Assembly (NCBI GenBank): GCA_003445855.1
Contig: DMCG01000232.1
Location: 1-12,604, forward strand
Direction: 5' to 3'
From: Spartobacteria bacterium
GTDB lineage: Bacteria; Verrucomicrobiota; Verrucomicrobiia; Chthoniobacterales; UBA10450
Length of the DNA: 12,604 nucleotides
Position numbers and translations under genes: made by a program. This document shows, in pieces, positions 5,547-12,385 of this stretch. How positions within the stretch are numbered: position 1 is the stretch's first letter; every line of letters begins with the position of its first letter. Below the pieces are notes generated by a model. The model was not told the DNA's origin. It ran no database searches and was given only the letters and a program-made list of their open reading frames with translations.

Positions 5547-7112
5547 ACGTGATGTGATAACTCTTTCCGACCGCTTGGGCGACTTTCTTTTGCGCGCACG
5601 GAAACTCCGGGTCTCTTCCTCGACGTTCGGTAGATTTTTCTCGCTTTTGACCGCAAACGCTACGCTGTAATGTCCGACGAACATCCGCTCAGTTTCTGGC
5701 TTCTCTTGAAATTCTCGCGCCTTTTTCTGCATGCCTGATTCAAGTGCTTCGTTTGCAGGCGAGGAGCGGTACCACGTTTCCCGGGTCAAAGGCATGCGGC
5801 TCTCCCCGGCAGATGGTTTTGCCAGCAGCGTTTGATAAAGATTCAGCCGCCCCCGATCAAACTCCGAAGTGAACCCCGCCAGATAAAGCCGGAAAATGCG
5901 CAAGGTTGTTTCACTGGTCAGAGCCCGGATCTCTGAAGCACAAGCTTCCAGCGCCTCACGCCAAAGACGACTGGTCCGCGCGTAGTGCTCGCGCAGACTC
6001 TCAACATCGCGGAGCTCGAACCCTGCGGCTTCCGCCTCCGTCAGCGTGCGAGCGATCGGCACTAGTCGCGCATCCGGGAAGACGTAAGCGTCTATGAAGG
6101 AATCCCCGGGTCGGATCTCCTCTGTTGCGCTCGTCGTGATGCCTTGATTGAGAAAGTGGCCGCCAGGCCGGAGAAGTCTCCAGGCTCGTTGAAAATAATC
6201 GAGCTGCGCTTCGCCCGGCACGTGTTCAATCATGCCGATGCTGGCGATCTTATCGTAGCGCTCCAGCTCGCCCATTTCCCGGAAGTCACACGTCGCAACA
6301 CGACACGAGTTCTCCAGCTTTTGTTGCACGATCAAAGCGCGCGCGTAGTTCGCCTGCTTCCGACTCAAAGTGATTCCGGTCGCTTTCACGCCGTAATGCT
6401 TTGCGGCGTAGCAGATCAATCCACCCCAGCCGCAGCCAATGTCGAGTAGCTCCTCGCCCTCGCGCAGGCCGAGTTTGCGGCAAATCATTTCAAGCTTCGC
6501 CGTTTGCGCGGAGGCGAGACTCATCTCTGCCGTCGCGAAATAGGCGCAGGAATAGATCAGGCGCGGATCGAGCCAGAGCCGCCAAAACTCAATCGGCTGA
6601 TCGTAGTGAAAGGAAATCGCTTGTTTAGCCCGTTTCCGACTCTGCCACCCATGGTTGGTATGAAATGCGTGCCGACTCCGCAGTGCCGCTGCGACCGATC
6701 GCTTGAACAGACGTTTCGTCGCACCCAAAACACCGAGCGAGCTTTGATCCCCGCCGATGAAAACATCGCCCAGCGCGGTGGCAGCAATGATGTCCCCTTC
6801 AATATCAAAAACGTTTTGAACGTAAGCCTCACCGAGCGTCTTGGCCGATGGATTGGAGAGGAGGGCGCTGAAAAACTGCGGATCGTTTATAGCCAGAGTG
6901 AATCGTGCGGAACCATTCTCAGCTGGCAATTCGCTCCCGTCCCAGAGCTTGATTTTGAAATTCCGCGGCCCGTGAGGCTCGAAGAACTGTGAGAGCAGGC
7001 GCCGATACGAATCGGTCCGCTCGTCGCAGCCACTACCCGGTTCCGAATGGAGTAACAAGGTCCCCGAGTCTGCCGCAACGTAACCGATAAAGAAAGCATG
7101 AAGAGACGGCAC
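5124..7112 (-). CDS. Cyclopropane-fatty-acid synthase-type methyltransferase fused in frame to a DUF4440/NTF2-like domain
   Basis: One uninterrupted 662-codon frame. Residues about 35-450 are a complete CFA-synthase-family protein: the N-terminal WDGSELP...ALGEAY-like domain (57-110, here LGEAYVQNVFDIEGD), YSCAYF (187-192) with the family's conserved Cys189, SAM motif I ELLDIGCGWGGL (221-232), GMIEHVPG (293-300) with the Glu/His pair, and FIDAYVFPD (339-347) with the conserved Tyr. These enzymes methylate the double bond of phospholipid acyl chains using SAM. Homologues normally stop near PLTRETWYR (441-449). Here a 70-residue charged linker follows, with a basic cluster (RARKRKSPKRSER, 505-517), then at M523 what looks like a full signal peptide (MKSLICFLLVAIAQSSANA) and a DUF4440/SnoaL-like domain to residue 662. 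The only available start in the long frame is GTG at 7112-7110 (or a later TTG); there is no ATG before the family domain and no clear ribosome binding site. The frame may be a true fusion, or two genes joined by loss of a stop. Confidence 0.82.
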   Translation of the reverse strand: MPSLHAFFIGYVAADSGTLLLHSEPGSGCDERTDSYRRLLSQFFEPHGPRNFKIKLWDGSELPAENGSARFTLAINDPQFFSALLSNPSAKTLGEAYVQNVFDIEGDIIAATALGDVFIGGDQSSLGVLGATKRLFKRSVAAALRSRHAFHTNHGWQSRKRAKQAISFHYDQPIEFWRLWLDPRLIYSCAYFATAEMSLASAQTAKLEMICRKLGLREGEELLDIGCGWGGLICYAAKHYGVKATGITLSRKQANYARALIVQQKLENSCRVATCDFREMGELERYDKIASIGMIEHVPGEAQLDYFQRAWRLLRPGGHFLNQGITTSATEEIRPGDSFIDAYVFPDARLVPIARTLTEAEAAGFELRDVESLREHYARTSRLWREALEACASEIRALTSETTLRIFRLYLAGFTSEFDRGRLNLYQTLLAKPSAGESRMPLTRETWYRSSPANEALESGMQKKAREFQEKPETERMFVGHYSVAFAVKSEKNLPNVEEETRSFRARKRKSPKRSERVITSRMKSLICFLLVAIAQSSANASETERILTRLENDWAHALVRRDTATFHRLIAPGFVYTEDATVMNKEELIRSIMADRVTSARNEEMKVHAYGDTAVVTGILRVRGGGKEGAFDRRYRFTDTWLFRNNQWRAIAAQDYLNRKQ

Positions 7113-7132
7113 TGCGCCGCTACGGCAAGCCC

Positions 7133-7285
7133 GTCGAAGTCGGGCCGGCGGCTAGTTTTCTCTTCGAGCCGCACGGCTCGGCTGCTTTTGATGTTGGACG
7201 TTCCTCCTTCGGTCGCCGCGGCGACCTACGGCGAGACCAGTGAGCGCCTGCCACGCCGAAGCCTCGGCGTAGGCGGGTTCGGCGT
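7133..7285. repeat. Compound GC-rich intergenic repeat with palindromes
   Basis: The 236-bp gap between the synthase and the aminotransferase holds agcccgtcgaagtcggg (7133-7149), a perfect 16-bp palindrome GGTCGCCGCGGCGACC (7211-7226), and a hairpin ACGCCGA-AGCC-TCGGCGT (7253-7270). The 14-bp core GTCGCCGCGGCGAC recurs at 10202-10215 in another gap. The minus-strand translation across it is low-complexity, so I regard it as dispersed repeat rather than coding DNA. Confidence 0.55.
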
Positions 7286-7310
7286 TTGCTGCGATGAGCT
7301 TCACTTTAGC

Positions 7311-7335
7311 CTTTATACTTTCTAATTTCTTCTGC
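7311..7335 (+). repeat. T-rich degenerate repeat, copy 3
   Basis: Contains the shared tactttctaatttct core. It ends 13 nt before the aminotransferase ATG at 7349, that is, in its leader. Confidence 0.7.
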
Positions 7336-7348
7336 ATATCGAACGTCA

Positions 7349-8611
7349 ATGTCAGTCACCATGAACGACACCGCAGTGCTGTCGCCCGCCGCGCTTACGT
7401 CGACCGCAGAAATCCGGAAATGTTTTCCTGCACTCGAACGCACGCATAACGGTTATCCGGTTGCCTATTTCGACGGACCCGGCGGCACCCAAGTTCCACG
7501 GGCGGTCGTGGAGGCGATGACCGATTATCTTTACCGCCACAATGCCAATACTCATTGGGCCTACCCGACAAGCGAGGAGACCGACGCGATCATCGACTCC
7601 GCCAGGGGCGTGCTGGCCGATTTCCTGAACGCTGCGCCGAATGAAATCGCGTTCGGCGCCAACATGACGACGCTAACCTTTCACCTCTCGCGCGCTCTCG
7701 GCCGCGGCTACAAACGCGACGACGAGATCGTGGTCACCGAGCTGGATCACCATGCGAATGTCGCGCCATGGCGGGCGCTTGAGAAAGAGCGCGGCGTGAA
7801 CGTCCGCACGGTGAAGATGATTTCTGAAACCGGTGAGCTGGACTGGGAAGATTTTTCCCGGCATCTAAATAAACGCACAAAGCTGGTCGCGATCGGCGCG
7901 GCTTCGAACGCGCTCGGGACGATTAACGACGTGCGGCGCGCTGCGGAAATGGCTCACTCGTTAGGCGCGCAAGTTTTTGTCGACGCCGTACACTACGCTC
8001 CGCATGAATTGGTTGATGTGCGCGATTGGAATTGCGACTTCCTCAGCTGCTCTGCCTACAAGTTCTACGGCCCGCACATCGGAATTCTCTACGGCCGGCA
8101 TGACGTGCTCGCATCGCTCGATTTTCCAAAACTCATCCCGGCGCCCGATACTGCGCCGGAACGTGCCGAGACCGGCACACAGAATCACGAAGGGATTGCA
8201 GGTGCCTCCGCTGCGGTGGATTTCCTCGCGGCGCTCGCTCCGGGGGGCGCCACGCGGCGCGAACGTTTGAGCGCGGCGCTCAAGCAACTTCATGAGCGAG
8301 GCGGCGCATTAATCACACAACTGTGGAATGGTTTGTCGGAAATTGTGCGTCTCTACGGACCGCCGCCCGGCACGGCGCGTACGCCCACGATTGCATTTAC
8401 CGTGGACGGCGTGCCGTCGACAGAGGTTGCGAAGAAATTGGTGGAGCGGGGAGTTTTCGTCTCACACGGCGACTTCTACGCGATGACCGTGGTCGAGCGA
8501 TTGGGGCAAACTGCACACGGACTGGTCCGCGCCGGCTGTGCGTGCTACACCACGTCCGAAGAGGTGGATCGGTTGCTTACCGGGGTGCGAATGATCGTGC
8601 GCGGGGCGTAA
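7349..8611 (+). CDS. Cysteine-desulfurase-like class V aminotransferase (VC1184 type)
   Basis: A 420-residue PLP-dependent fold type I enzyme. Landmarks: FPALERTHNGYPVAYFDGPGGTQ (26-48), typical of the VC1184-like branch; NMTTLTFHLSRAL for cofactor phosphate contacts; ELDHHANVAPW (131-141) with the His that stacks on PLP; VFVDAVHYAPH (209-219) with D212 for the pyridine nitrogen; SCSAYKFYGPHIGILYGR (233-250) with K238 as the PLP Schiff-base lysine. In SufS/IscS a catalytic Cys lies in a late loop; the matching stretch here (GVFVSHGDFYA) has none. Two cysteines nearby (RAGCACYTT, C397 and C399) align with the final strand instead, so desulfurase activity is doubtful. The substrate is unknown. 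The ATG at 7349 or the one at 7361 could be the start; neither has a Shine-Dalgarno sequence. No suf/isc partner genes are adjacent. Confidence 0.88.
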   Translation: MSVTMNDTAVLSPAALTSTAEIRKCFPALERTHNGYPVAYFDGPGGTQVPRAVVEAMTDYLYRHNANTHWAYPTSEETDAIIDSARGVLADFLNAAPNEIAFGANMTTLTFHLSRALGRGYKRDDEIVVTELDHHANVAPWRALEKERGVNVRTVKMISETGELDWEDFSRHLNKRTKLVAIGAASNALGTINDVRRAAEMAHSLGAQVFVDAVHYAPHELVDVRDWNCDFLSCSAYKFYGPHIGILYGRHDVLASLDFPKLIPAPDTAPERAETGTQNHEGIAGASAAVDFLAALAPGGATRRERLSAALKQLHERGGALITQLWNGLSEIVRLYGPPPGTARTPTIAFTVDGVPSTEVAKKLVERGVFVSHGDFYAMTVVERLGQTAHGLVRAGCACYTTSEEVDRLLTGVRMIVRGA

Positions 8612-8702
8612 TCAGACGCTGCTCTGGCGCTTCCGCGAGAGCTTTGGCGCGCGTAAGCGGCACTCTTGTTCTACGCGAATGCACGTCACCGTTTTTGCCT
8701 GC

Positions 8703-8750
8703 TCACTTTCTGCTTTCTACTTCCTACTTTGTAATTTCTAATTTCTAACT
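8703..8750 (+). repeat. T-rich degenerate repeat, copy 4 (abuts the transporter start)
   Basis: The longest copy: successive units ctttctgc, tttctact, tcctactt, tgtaattt, ctaatttctaac. It ends 3 nt before the transporter ATG at 8754, so it occupies the place where a Shine-Dalgarno sequence would be. The preceding 90 bp of the gap hold an imperfect GC-rich inverted repeat (ggcgcttccgcgagagc region) and no gene. Confidence 0.82.
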
Positions 8751-8753
8751 GCC

Positions 8754-10133
8754 ATGCATAATCCCGAGGATCGCAGCTTCATCGGGCATCCGCGCGGTCT
8801 TGGCTATCTCGCCTTCACCGAAGCCTGGGAACGCTTTTCCTACTACGGAATGCAATCGCTCCTCGTCCTATACATGGTCGGCAAACTGTTGCATCCCGGA
8901 CATATCGAGCGCATCGCCGGGTTCGTTCCATTCCGAAATCTGCTTGAGCACGTCTATGGCGGACCACTGTCGGTGCAGGCGCTCGCCTCTGCGATTTTCG
9001 GACTCTACACTGGTCTGGTTTATCTTACTCCGATCGGCGGAGGATTGATCGCCGACCGTCTACTCGGACGCACGCGGACGATCACGCTCGGCGCGCTGCT
9101 CATGGCGGCGGGCCATTTCCTAATGGCCTTCGACGTGTCGTTCCTCCTCGCCCTCACCTGTCTTGTCACCGGCGTTGGTTGTTTCAAGGGCAACCTCGCC
9201 AGTCAGGTCGGCGCGCTCTACGCAACCGGCGACAACAGGCGCGCCGATGCTTTCCAGATTTACTATTTGTTTATCAACGGCGGTGTCATCGCCTCGCCGC
9301 TGATCGCCGGCACGCTCGGCGAAGTCTACGGCTGGCATTACGGGTTCGGCGCCGCGGGCGTCGGCATGTTGATCGGCCTGACGATTTATTTGTCCGGCCG
9401 GAAATGGCTCCCTCCCGATTCGCCGGTCGTGAAGAAAAGTGAGCGCGCCGCGAAAATTCCGCTCACCCATCGCGAACGAATGGGCATCGTCGCGCTGATC
9501 GCGCTTTTGCCGGTGCTCACGATCGCAGTCATCGGCAACCAACAGATTTTCAATGCGTATCTCGTCTGGGCGCAGGAGAAAGCGGACCTTATTTTCTTTG
9601 GCCGCAAAATGCCAACGACGTGGCTCATCACGCTCGACTCGATCGTATCGGTAACTTTCCTCGCCGGTGCAGTCGTGTTCTGGCGACTCTGGTCTAAAAA
9701 ATTCCCTGAGCCGGCCGAGATCACGAAGCTTGGCATCGGCAGCCTCGTGGCCGTGACCGGATTCATCTCTCTCGCAATGGGCGCGGCCATCGCAGCGCAT
9801 TCCGGAATGAAAGTTGCAATCGGCTGGCTTATCGCCTTCCACGTGCTCAACAGCATCGGCTTTGCGAACGTCTTTCCTGTCTCGCTCGCGCTCTACGCCC
9901 GCGTCGCGCCGGCTGCATTATCCGCTACGATCATCGGCATCTTTTATCTGCACCTCTTCGCTGCGAACAATCTCGTCGGCTGGATCGGCGGCTTTCTCGA
10001 AAAAATGCCCGCGACACACTTCTGGCTCTTGCACGCGGCGCTCTCTGGAATAGCCGGCGTCATCTTCCTAATCGCCGGCCGCCTCTTCGGCCATCTCCTC
10101 GCCCCGGATGACAACTCCGGTGGCAAGCAGTAA
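8754..10133 (+). CDS. POT/PTR2-family proton-dependent peptide transporter
   Basis: A 459-residue polytopic protein of the proton-dependent oligopeptide transporter family within the major facilitator superfamily, of near-standard length. The N-terminal signature ExxERFSYYG is present (FTEAWERFSYYGM, 21-33, E23/E26/R27) and couples proton binding to transport. GGLIADRLLGRTRT is the loop 2-3 MFS motif, CFKGNLASQVG carries the conserved Lys of helix 4, and FINGGVIASPLIAGTLGEVYGWHYGFG is the PTR2 signature in helix 5. About twelve hydrophobic segments can be picked out, with a short basic mid-loop (PPDSPVVKKSERAAKIPLTHRER). It should import di- and tripeptides. The ATG at 8754 fits the family N-terminus, but the leader is T-rich repeat with no Shine-Dalgarno sequence. 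The gap to the aminotransferase is 142 bp, so the two are probably separate units. Confidence 0.92.
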   Translation: MHNPEDRSFIGHPRGLGYLAFTEAWERFSYYGMQSLLVLYMVGKLLHPGHIERIAGFVPFRNLLEHVYGGPLSVQALASAIFGLYTGLVYLTPIGGGLIADRLLGRTRTITLGALLMAAGHFLMAFDVSFLLALTCLVTGVGCFKGNLASQVGALYATGDNRRADAFQIYYLFINGGVIASPLIAGTLGEVYGWHYGFGAAGVGMLIGLTIYLSGRKWLPPDSPVVKKSERAAKIPLTHRERMGIVALIALLPVLTIAVIGNQQIFNAYLVWAQEKADLIFFGRKMPTTWLITLDSIVSVTFLAGAVVFWRLWSKKFPEPAEITKLGIGSLVAVTGFISLAMGAAIAAHSGMKVAIGWLIAFHVLNSIGFANVFPVSLALYARVAPAALSATIIGIFYLHLFAANNLVGWIGGFLEKMPATHFWLLHAALSGIAGVIFLIAGRLFGHLLAPDDNSGGKQ

Positions 10134-10174
10134 GCGATTCGTCGGTTACGTTAGTCCAAAGCCCGCTTCGGCAC

Positions 10175-10215
10175 CCGGATGTCAAATGCCAATCCGGTAC
10201 GGTCGCCGCGGCGAC
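10175..10215. other. Inverted repeat and palindrome after the transporter gene
   Basis: CCGGAT (10175-10180) pairs with ATCCGG (10192-10197) over an 11-nt loop, followed by the palindrome GTCGCCGCGGCGAC (10202-10215) shared with 7212-7225. No T-tract follows. This gap (10134-10434, 301 bp) also holds the T-rich repeat at 10268 and a possible gene remnant at 10286, and no intact gene. Confidence 0.4.
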
Positions 10216-10267
10216 GCGGACTCGTCCGTGGCGAGCTCGGACCGTTCGGCGTTTTCTTCCGCCCCAG

Positions 10268-10299
10268 TTTTCTACTTTCTAATTTCTAATTCCTACTTT
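10268..10299 (+). repeat. T-rich degenerate repeat, copy 5
   Basis: Units ttctacttt, ctaatttctaat and tcctacttt in the same orientation as the other copies. On the minus strand it supplies the last codons and stop of the remnant at 10286-10430. Confidence 0.82.
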
Positions 10300-10430
10300 C
10301 GCCCGCCTTGTCGATCTTAGTGCCAGTCTCGGCTCCGGTGCTGCTGGTGAACGTGATCTCGAGCAACTGCAAGGTGCATGGGGGCGGGCGCGGCCCGATT
10401 TTGTAGATGAACTCTTTGCTGATAAGGTTC
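10286..10430 (-). pseudogene. Possible 3' remnant of a minus-strand secreted-protein gene
   Basis: The minus strand reads ANLISKEFIYKIGPRPPP, then CTLQLLEITFTSSTGAETG and TKIDKA, then GESRN and a stop formed by the T-rich repeat. The part before the repeat looks like real protein (alternating beta-type LLEITFTSS followed by a helix) but has no start, because upstream it runs into the plus-strand DUF5069 gene. The KIDKA ending matches the remnant at 4546-4620, where RLKE-stop is preserved. I infer a decayed copy of the same kind of gene, truncated by repeat DNA; the evidence is a single short stretch. Confidence 0.28.
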
Positions 10431-10434
10431 GCAA

Positions 10435-10896
10435 ATGAACGCGACCTTGAATCACGCGCCGAATCTCACTCAACGTCCTCCACGCAGCCCGCGCGTCCGT
10501 CTCGGCGGCTACGTGATTCTCGGCCGTATTCTCGATAAGGGCCGCGCCGAACTCGCGGGCACAGCGGGCGAATACAAATACAACAACCCGATGGACCATC
10601 ATTGGTTCCGGTTTACCGGCATAACCGCCGAGGCATTGAAGGCAGAACTCGCCACGGGAAACGGCGATGGCGAGATGCTGGCGTGGATTGAAGAGAACGC
10701 TCCCCACAAACACACGCCGTGGGAAGTTCAGCAATGGAGCGCCTGGTTGAACGAGCGCGGCCCGGATGGCGACGTGGAAACGCTGGAGTTTTTCACCAAG
10801 CGCGTCGGCGACATCAGCAAGACCCGTGAGGATGTGAAAACCTGGTTCGATTACCTCGACCTCGACGACCACGTCACCTTCGGCGGAAAAGCGTAG
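10435..10896 (+). CDS. DUF5069 domain protein
   Basis: A 153-residue soluble protein. NLTQRPPRSPRVRLGGYVIL (9-28) is the hallmark start of DUF5069, followed by GRILDKGRAELAGTAGEYKYN and a second half with HTPWEVQQWSAWLNE and a C-terminal FFTKRVGDISKTREDVKTWF helix. No catalytic motif is recognisable and the family has no established function; it is common in Verrucomicrobia. The start at 10435 is supported by AAGG at 10424-10427, 7 nt upstream. It is first of three closely spaced plus-strand genes: the phosphatase begins 13 nt after its stop and the epimerase 4 nt after that, so the three are probably one operon. A 271-codon minus ORF over the same region is a shadow. Confidence 0.87.
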   Translation: MNATLNHAPNLTQRPPRSPRVRLGGYVILGRILDKGRAELAGTAGEYKYNNPMDHHWFRFTGITAEALKAELATGNGDGEMLAWIEENAPHKHTPWEVQQWSAWLNERGPDGDVETLEFFTKRVGDISKTREDVKTWFDYLDLDDHVTFGGKA

Positions 10897-10909
10897 TCCG
10901 AGTTTCGCC

Positions 10910-11389
10910 ATGAAACGCTTTCTATCTCTTCTGCTCGTTTTCGCGGTCTGCCTTTCCGCGGCCACCGCCCAATCAACGATTTTCATTGTCCGGCACGCAG
11001 AAAAGGCCGGAGACGGCGGCAACGACCCTGATCTGTCAGACCTCGGTCGAGCTCGCGCCGAAACGCTCGCGAACATGCTAAAAGACGCGGGCATATCCGC
11101 GATTTACGTGACCGAGTTCAAGCGCACCCAACAGACCGCCGCGCCCTTGGCAAAGGCCCTCGGGATAACCGTAACGACGCTACCGGCGAAAGATAACGCT
11201 GCGCTCGTTGCAAAACTGCGCGCGTCGAATGGCAATGCGCTAGTCGTCGGTCACTCAGATACGATACCGGACTTAATCAAAGCGCTCGGAATATCCGAGC
11301 CGATCAACATCGCAGAGAACGATTACGACAATCTCTTCGCCGTCGTTCTTGACGAAAAACCGCACCTGATCCGTTTGCATTACCGCTAG
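10910..11389 (+). CDS. Exported histidine phosphatase family protein (paralogue 2)
   Basis: A 159-residue histidine phosphatase with a signal peptide (MKRFLSLLLV...ATAQS, 1-22). The catalytic motif is IVRHAEK (H29), the conserved arginine lies in FKRTQQTAAPLAKALG, and the second histidine in VVGHSDTIPD (H115). It matches the 702-1178 protein without gaps over 158 residues, about two thirds identical by hand count; the signal peptide and the 33-36 loop (AGDG versus MDNA) are the most divergent parts, and it has one extra C-terminal Arg. It sits between DUF5069 (13 nt upstream) and the epimerase (4 nt downstream), unlike copy 1, which stands alone. Substrate unknown; likely periplasmic. Confidence 0.9.
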   Translation: MKRFLSLLLVFAVCLSAATAQSTIFIVRHAEKAGDGGNDPDLSDLGRARAETLANMLKDAGISAIYVTEFKRTQQTAAPLAKALGITVTTLPAKDNAALVAKLRASNGNALVVGHSDTIPDLIKALGISEPINIAENDYDNLFAVVLDEKPHLIRLHYR

Positions 11390-11393
11390 TGCT

Positions 11394-12384
11394 GTGAGTG
11401 CCGGTTCTCTCGTTCTCGAGGCACAGGAACAGAGCTGGCCTCTGGACAAACCTTTTCGCATCGCCCGCGGCAGTCGCACTGAAGCGCGAGTCGTGGTCGT
11501 GACAGTGAGCGATGGCCAAAACACCGGCCGCGGTGAGGCAGTTCCTATCGCGCGTTACGGCCAAAGCGCGGCCTCGGTTTTGGCGCAGATCGAATCCATG
11601 AAAAGCGAGAAAAGTTTGGATCGGCAACAAATTCCAAGAACTGTTGCCGGCAGGCGCTGCACGCAACGCGTTGGACTGCGCGTTATGGGACCTTGAAGCG
11701 AAGATCTCCGGCAAGCGCGCCTGGGAACTGGCGAATATGCCGATCGTTCCCGAAGTTGAAACTTCATTCACGATCAGTCTCGATGCGCCGGCTGCGATGG
11801 CGGAGGCGGCCAGGGCGAATGCGAACGCTCCTATTCTGAAACTCAAACTTGGCGGCGACAACCTGGACCTCTCGCGAGTCGAAGCTGTGTGCGAAGCAGC
11901 GCCCGCGACGCGTCTCTTAATTGACGCCAATGAGTCATGGTCGCCTTCGCATTATCGCAAGATTGTTCCGGCGCTGAAGGGATTAAAGGTTGAGCTGATC
12001 GAACAACCGTTTCCTGCCGATGCCGATCACGTCCTTGAAGAACTTGATCATCCTGTTCCGGTCTGCGCGGATGAAAGTTGCCATACCAGTGCCGATCTTC
12101 CTCGCCTAACCAATCGCTACGAAGTGCTTAACGTAAAACTAGACAAAACCGGAGGGCTAACGGAAGCGCTGCTCCTGACGGAGAGAGCTCGCCGCGGCGA
12201 GTTCAAATTATTGATCGGTTGCATGGTATGCACTTCTTTAGGGATCGCTCCGGCGCGCGTTCTCGCCAGCACGGCGGACTACGTGGATCTGGACGTGCCA
12301 TTACTCCTGGCCGGCGACCGACATCACCGATTACCCTATGAGAACGGCCGTATCGGGATTCCGGCGCGGGAGCTGTGGGGTTAA
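11394..12384 (+). pseudogene. L-Ala-D/L-Glu-type dipeptide epimerase (enolase superfamily), broken by a +1 frameshift
   Basis: Two frames together make one muconate-lactonizing/mandelate-racemase-family protein of about 329 residues, the normal family length. The first frame starts at GTG 11394 (VSAGSLVLEAQEQSWPLDKP, the capping domain) and is sensible to DRQQI ending at 11633; the second resumes at CAA 11635 (QELLPAGAARNALDCALWDL). Removing one C from the CC at 11634-11635 restores a continuous frame. The barrel is intact: KLKLGG (K149, K151, the KxK pair), IDANES (D177), IEQPF (E203), CADES (D226) and NVKLDKTGG (K248), all numbered in the restored protein, plus GCMVCTSLG. These residues bind the metal and do the two-base epimerisation of dipeptides such as L-Ala-D-Glu from peptidoglycan. 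The start is 4 nt after the phosphatase stop, so it is co-transcribed. It could be a recent pseudogene or an assembly/sequencing error; no slippery heptamer argues for programmed shifting. Confidence 0.85.
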
Positions 12385-12385
12385 C

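Noticed and set aside
7211..7226. 16-bp palindrome considered as a regulator operator or attachment site
   Set aside because: No integrase, no matching direct repeats flanking a mobile segment, and a second copy next to an unrelated gene favour a dispersed repeat.
9120..9842. 240-codon minus-strand ORF opposite the peptide transporter
   Set aside because: Strongly charged (Asp/Glu/Arg) low-complexity protein antisense to transmembrane coding sequence, a typical shadow.
10279..11094. 271-codon minus-strand ORF opposite DUF5069 and phosphatase 2
   Set aside because: It is antisense to two well-supported genes, is Arg/Ser/Ala-rich with no recognisable domain, and its openness follows from GC-rich codon use on the other strand. 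Only its 3' DNA, in a different frame, looked like a gene remnant.
11599..11650. Programmed ribosomal frameshift in the epimerase
   Set aside because: No slippery heptamer, internal Shine-Dalgarno sequence or downstream structure is evident, and the family is not known to use recoding; an indel or sequencing error is simpler.
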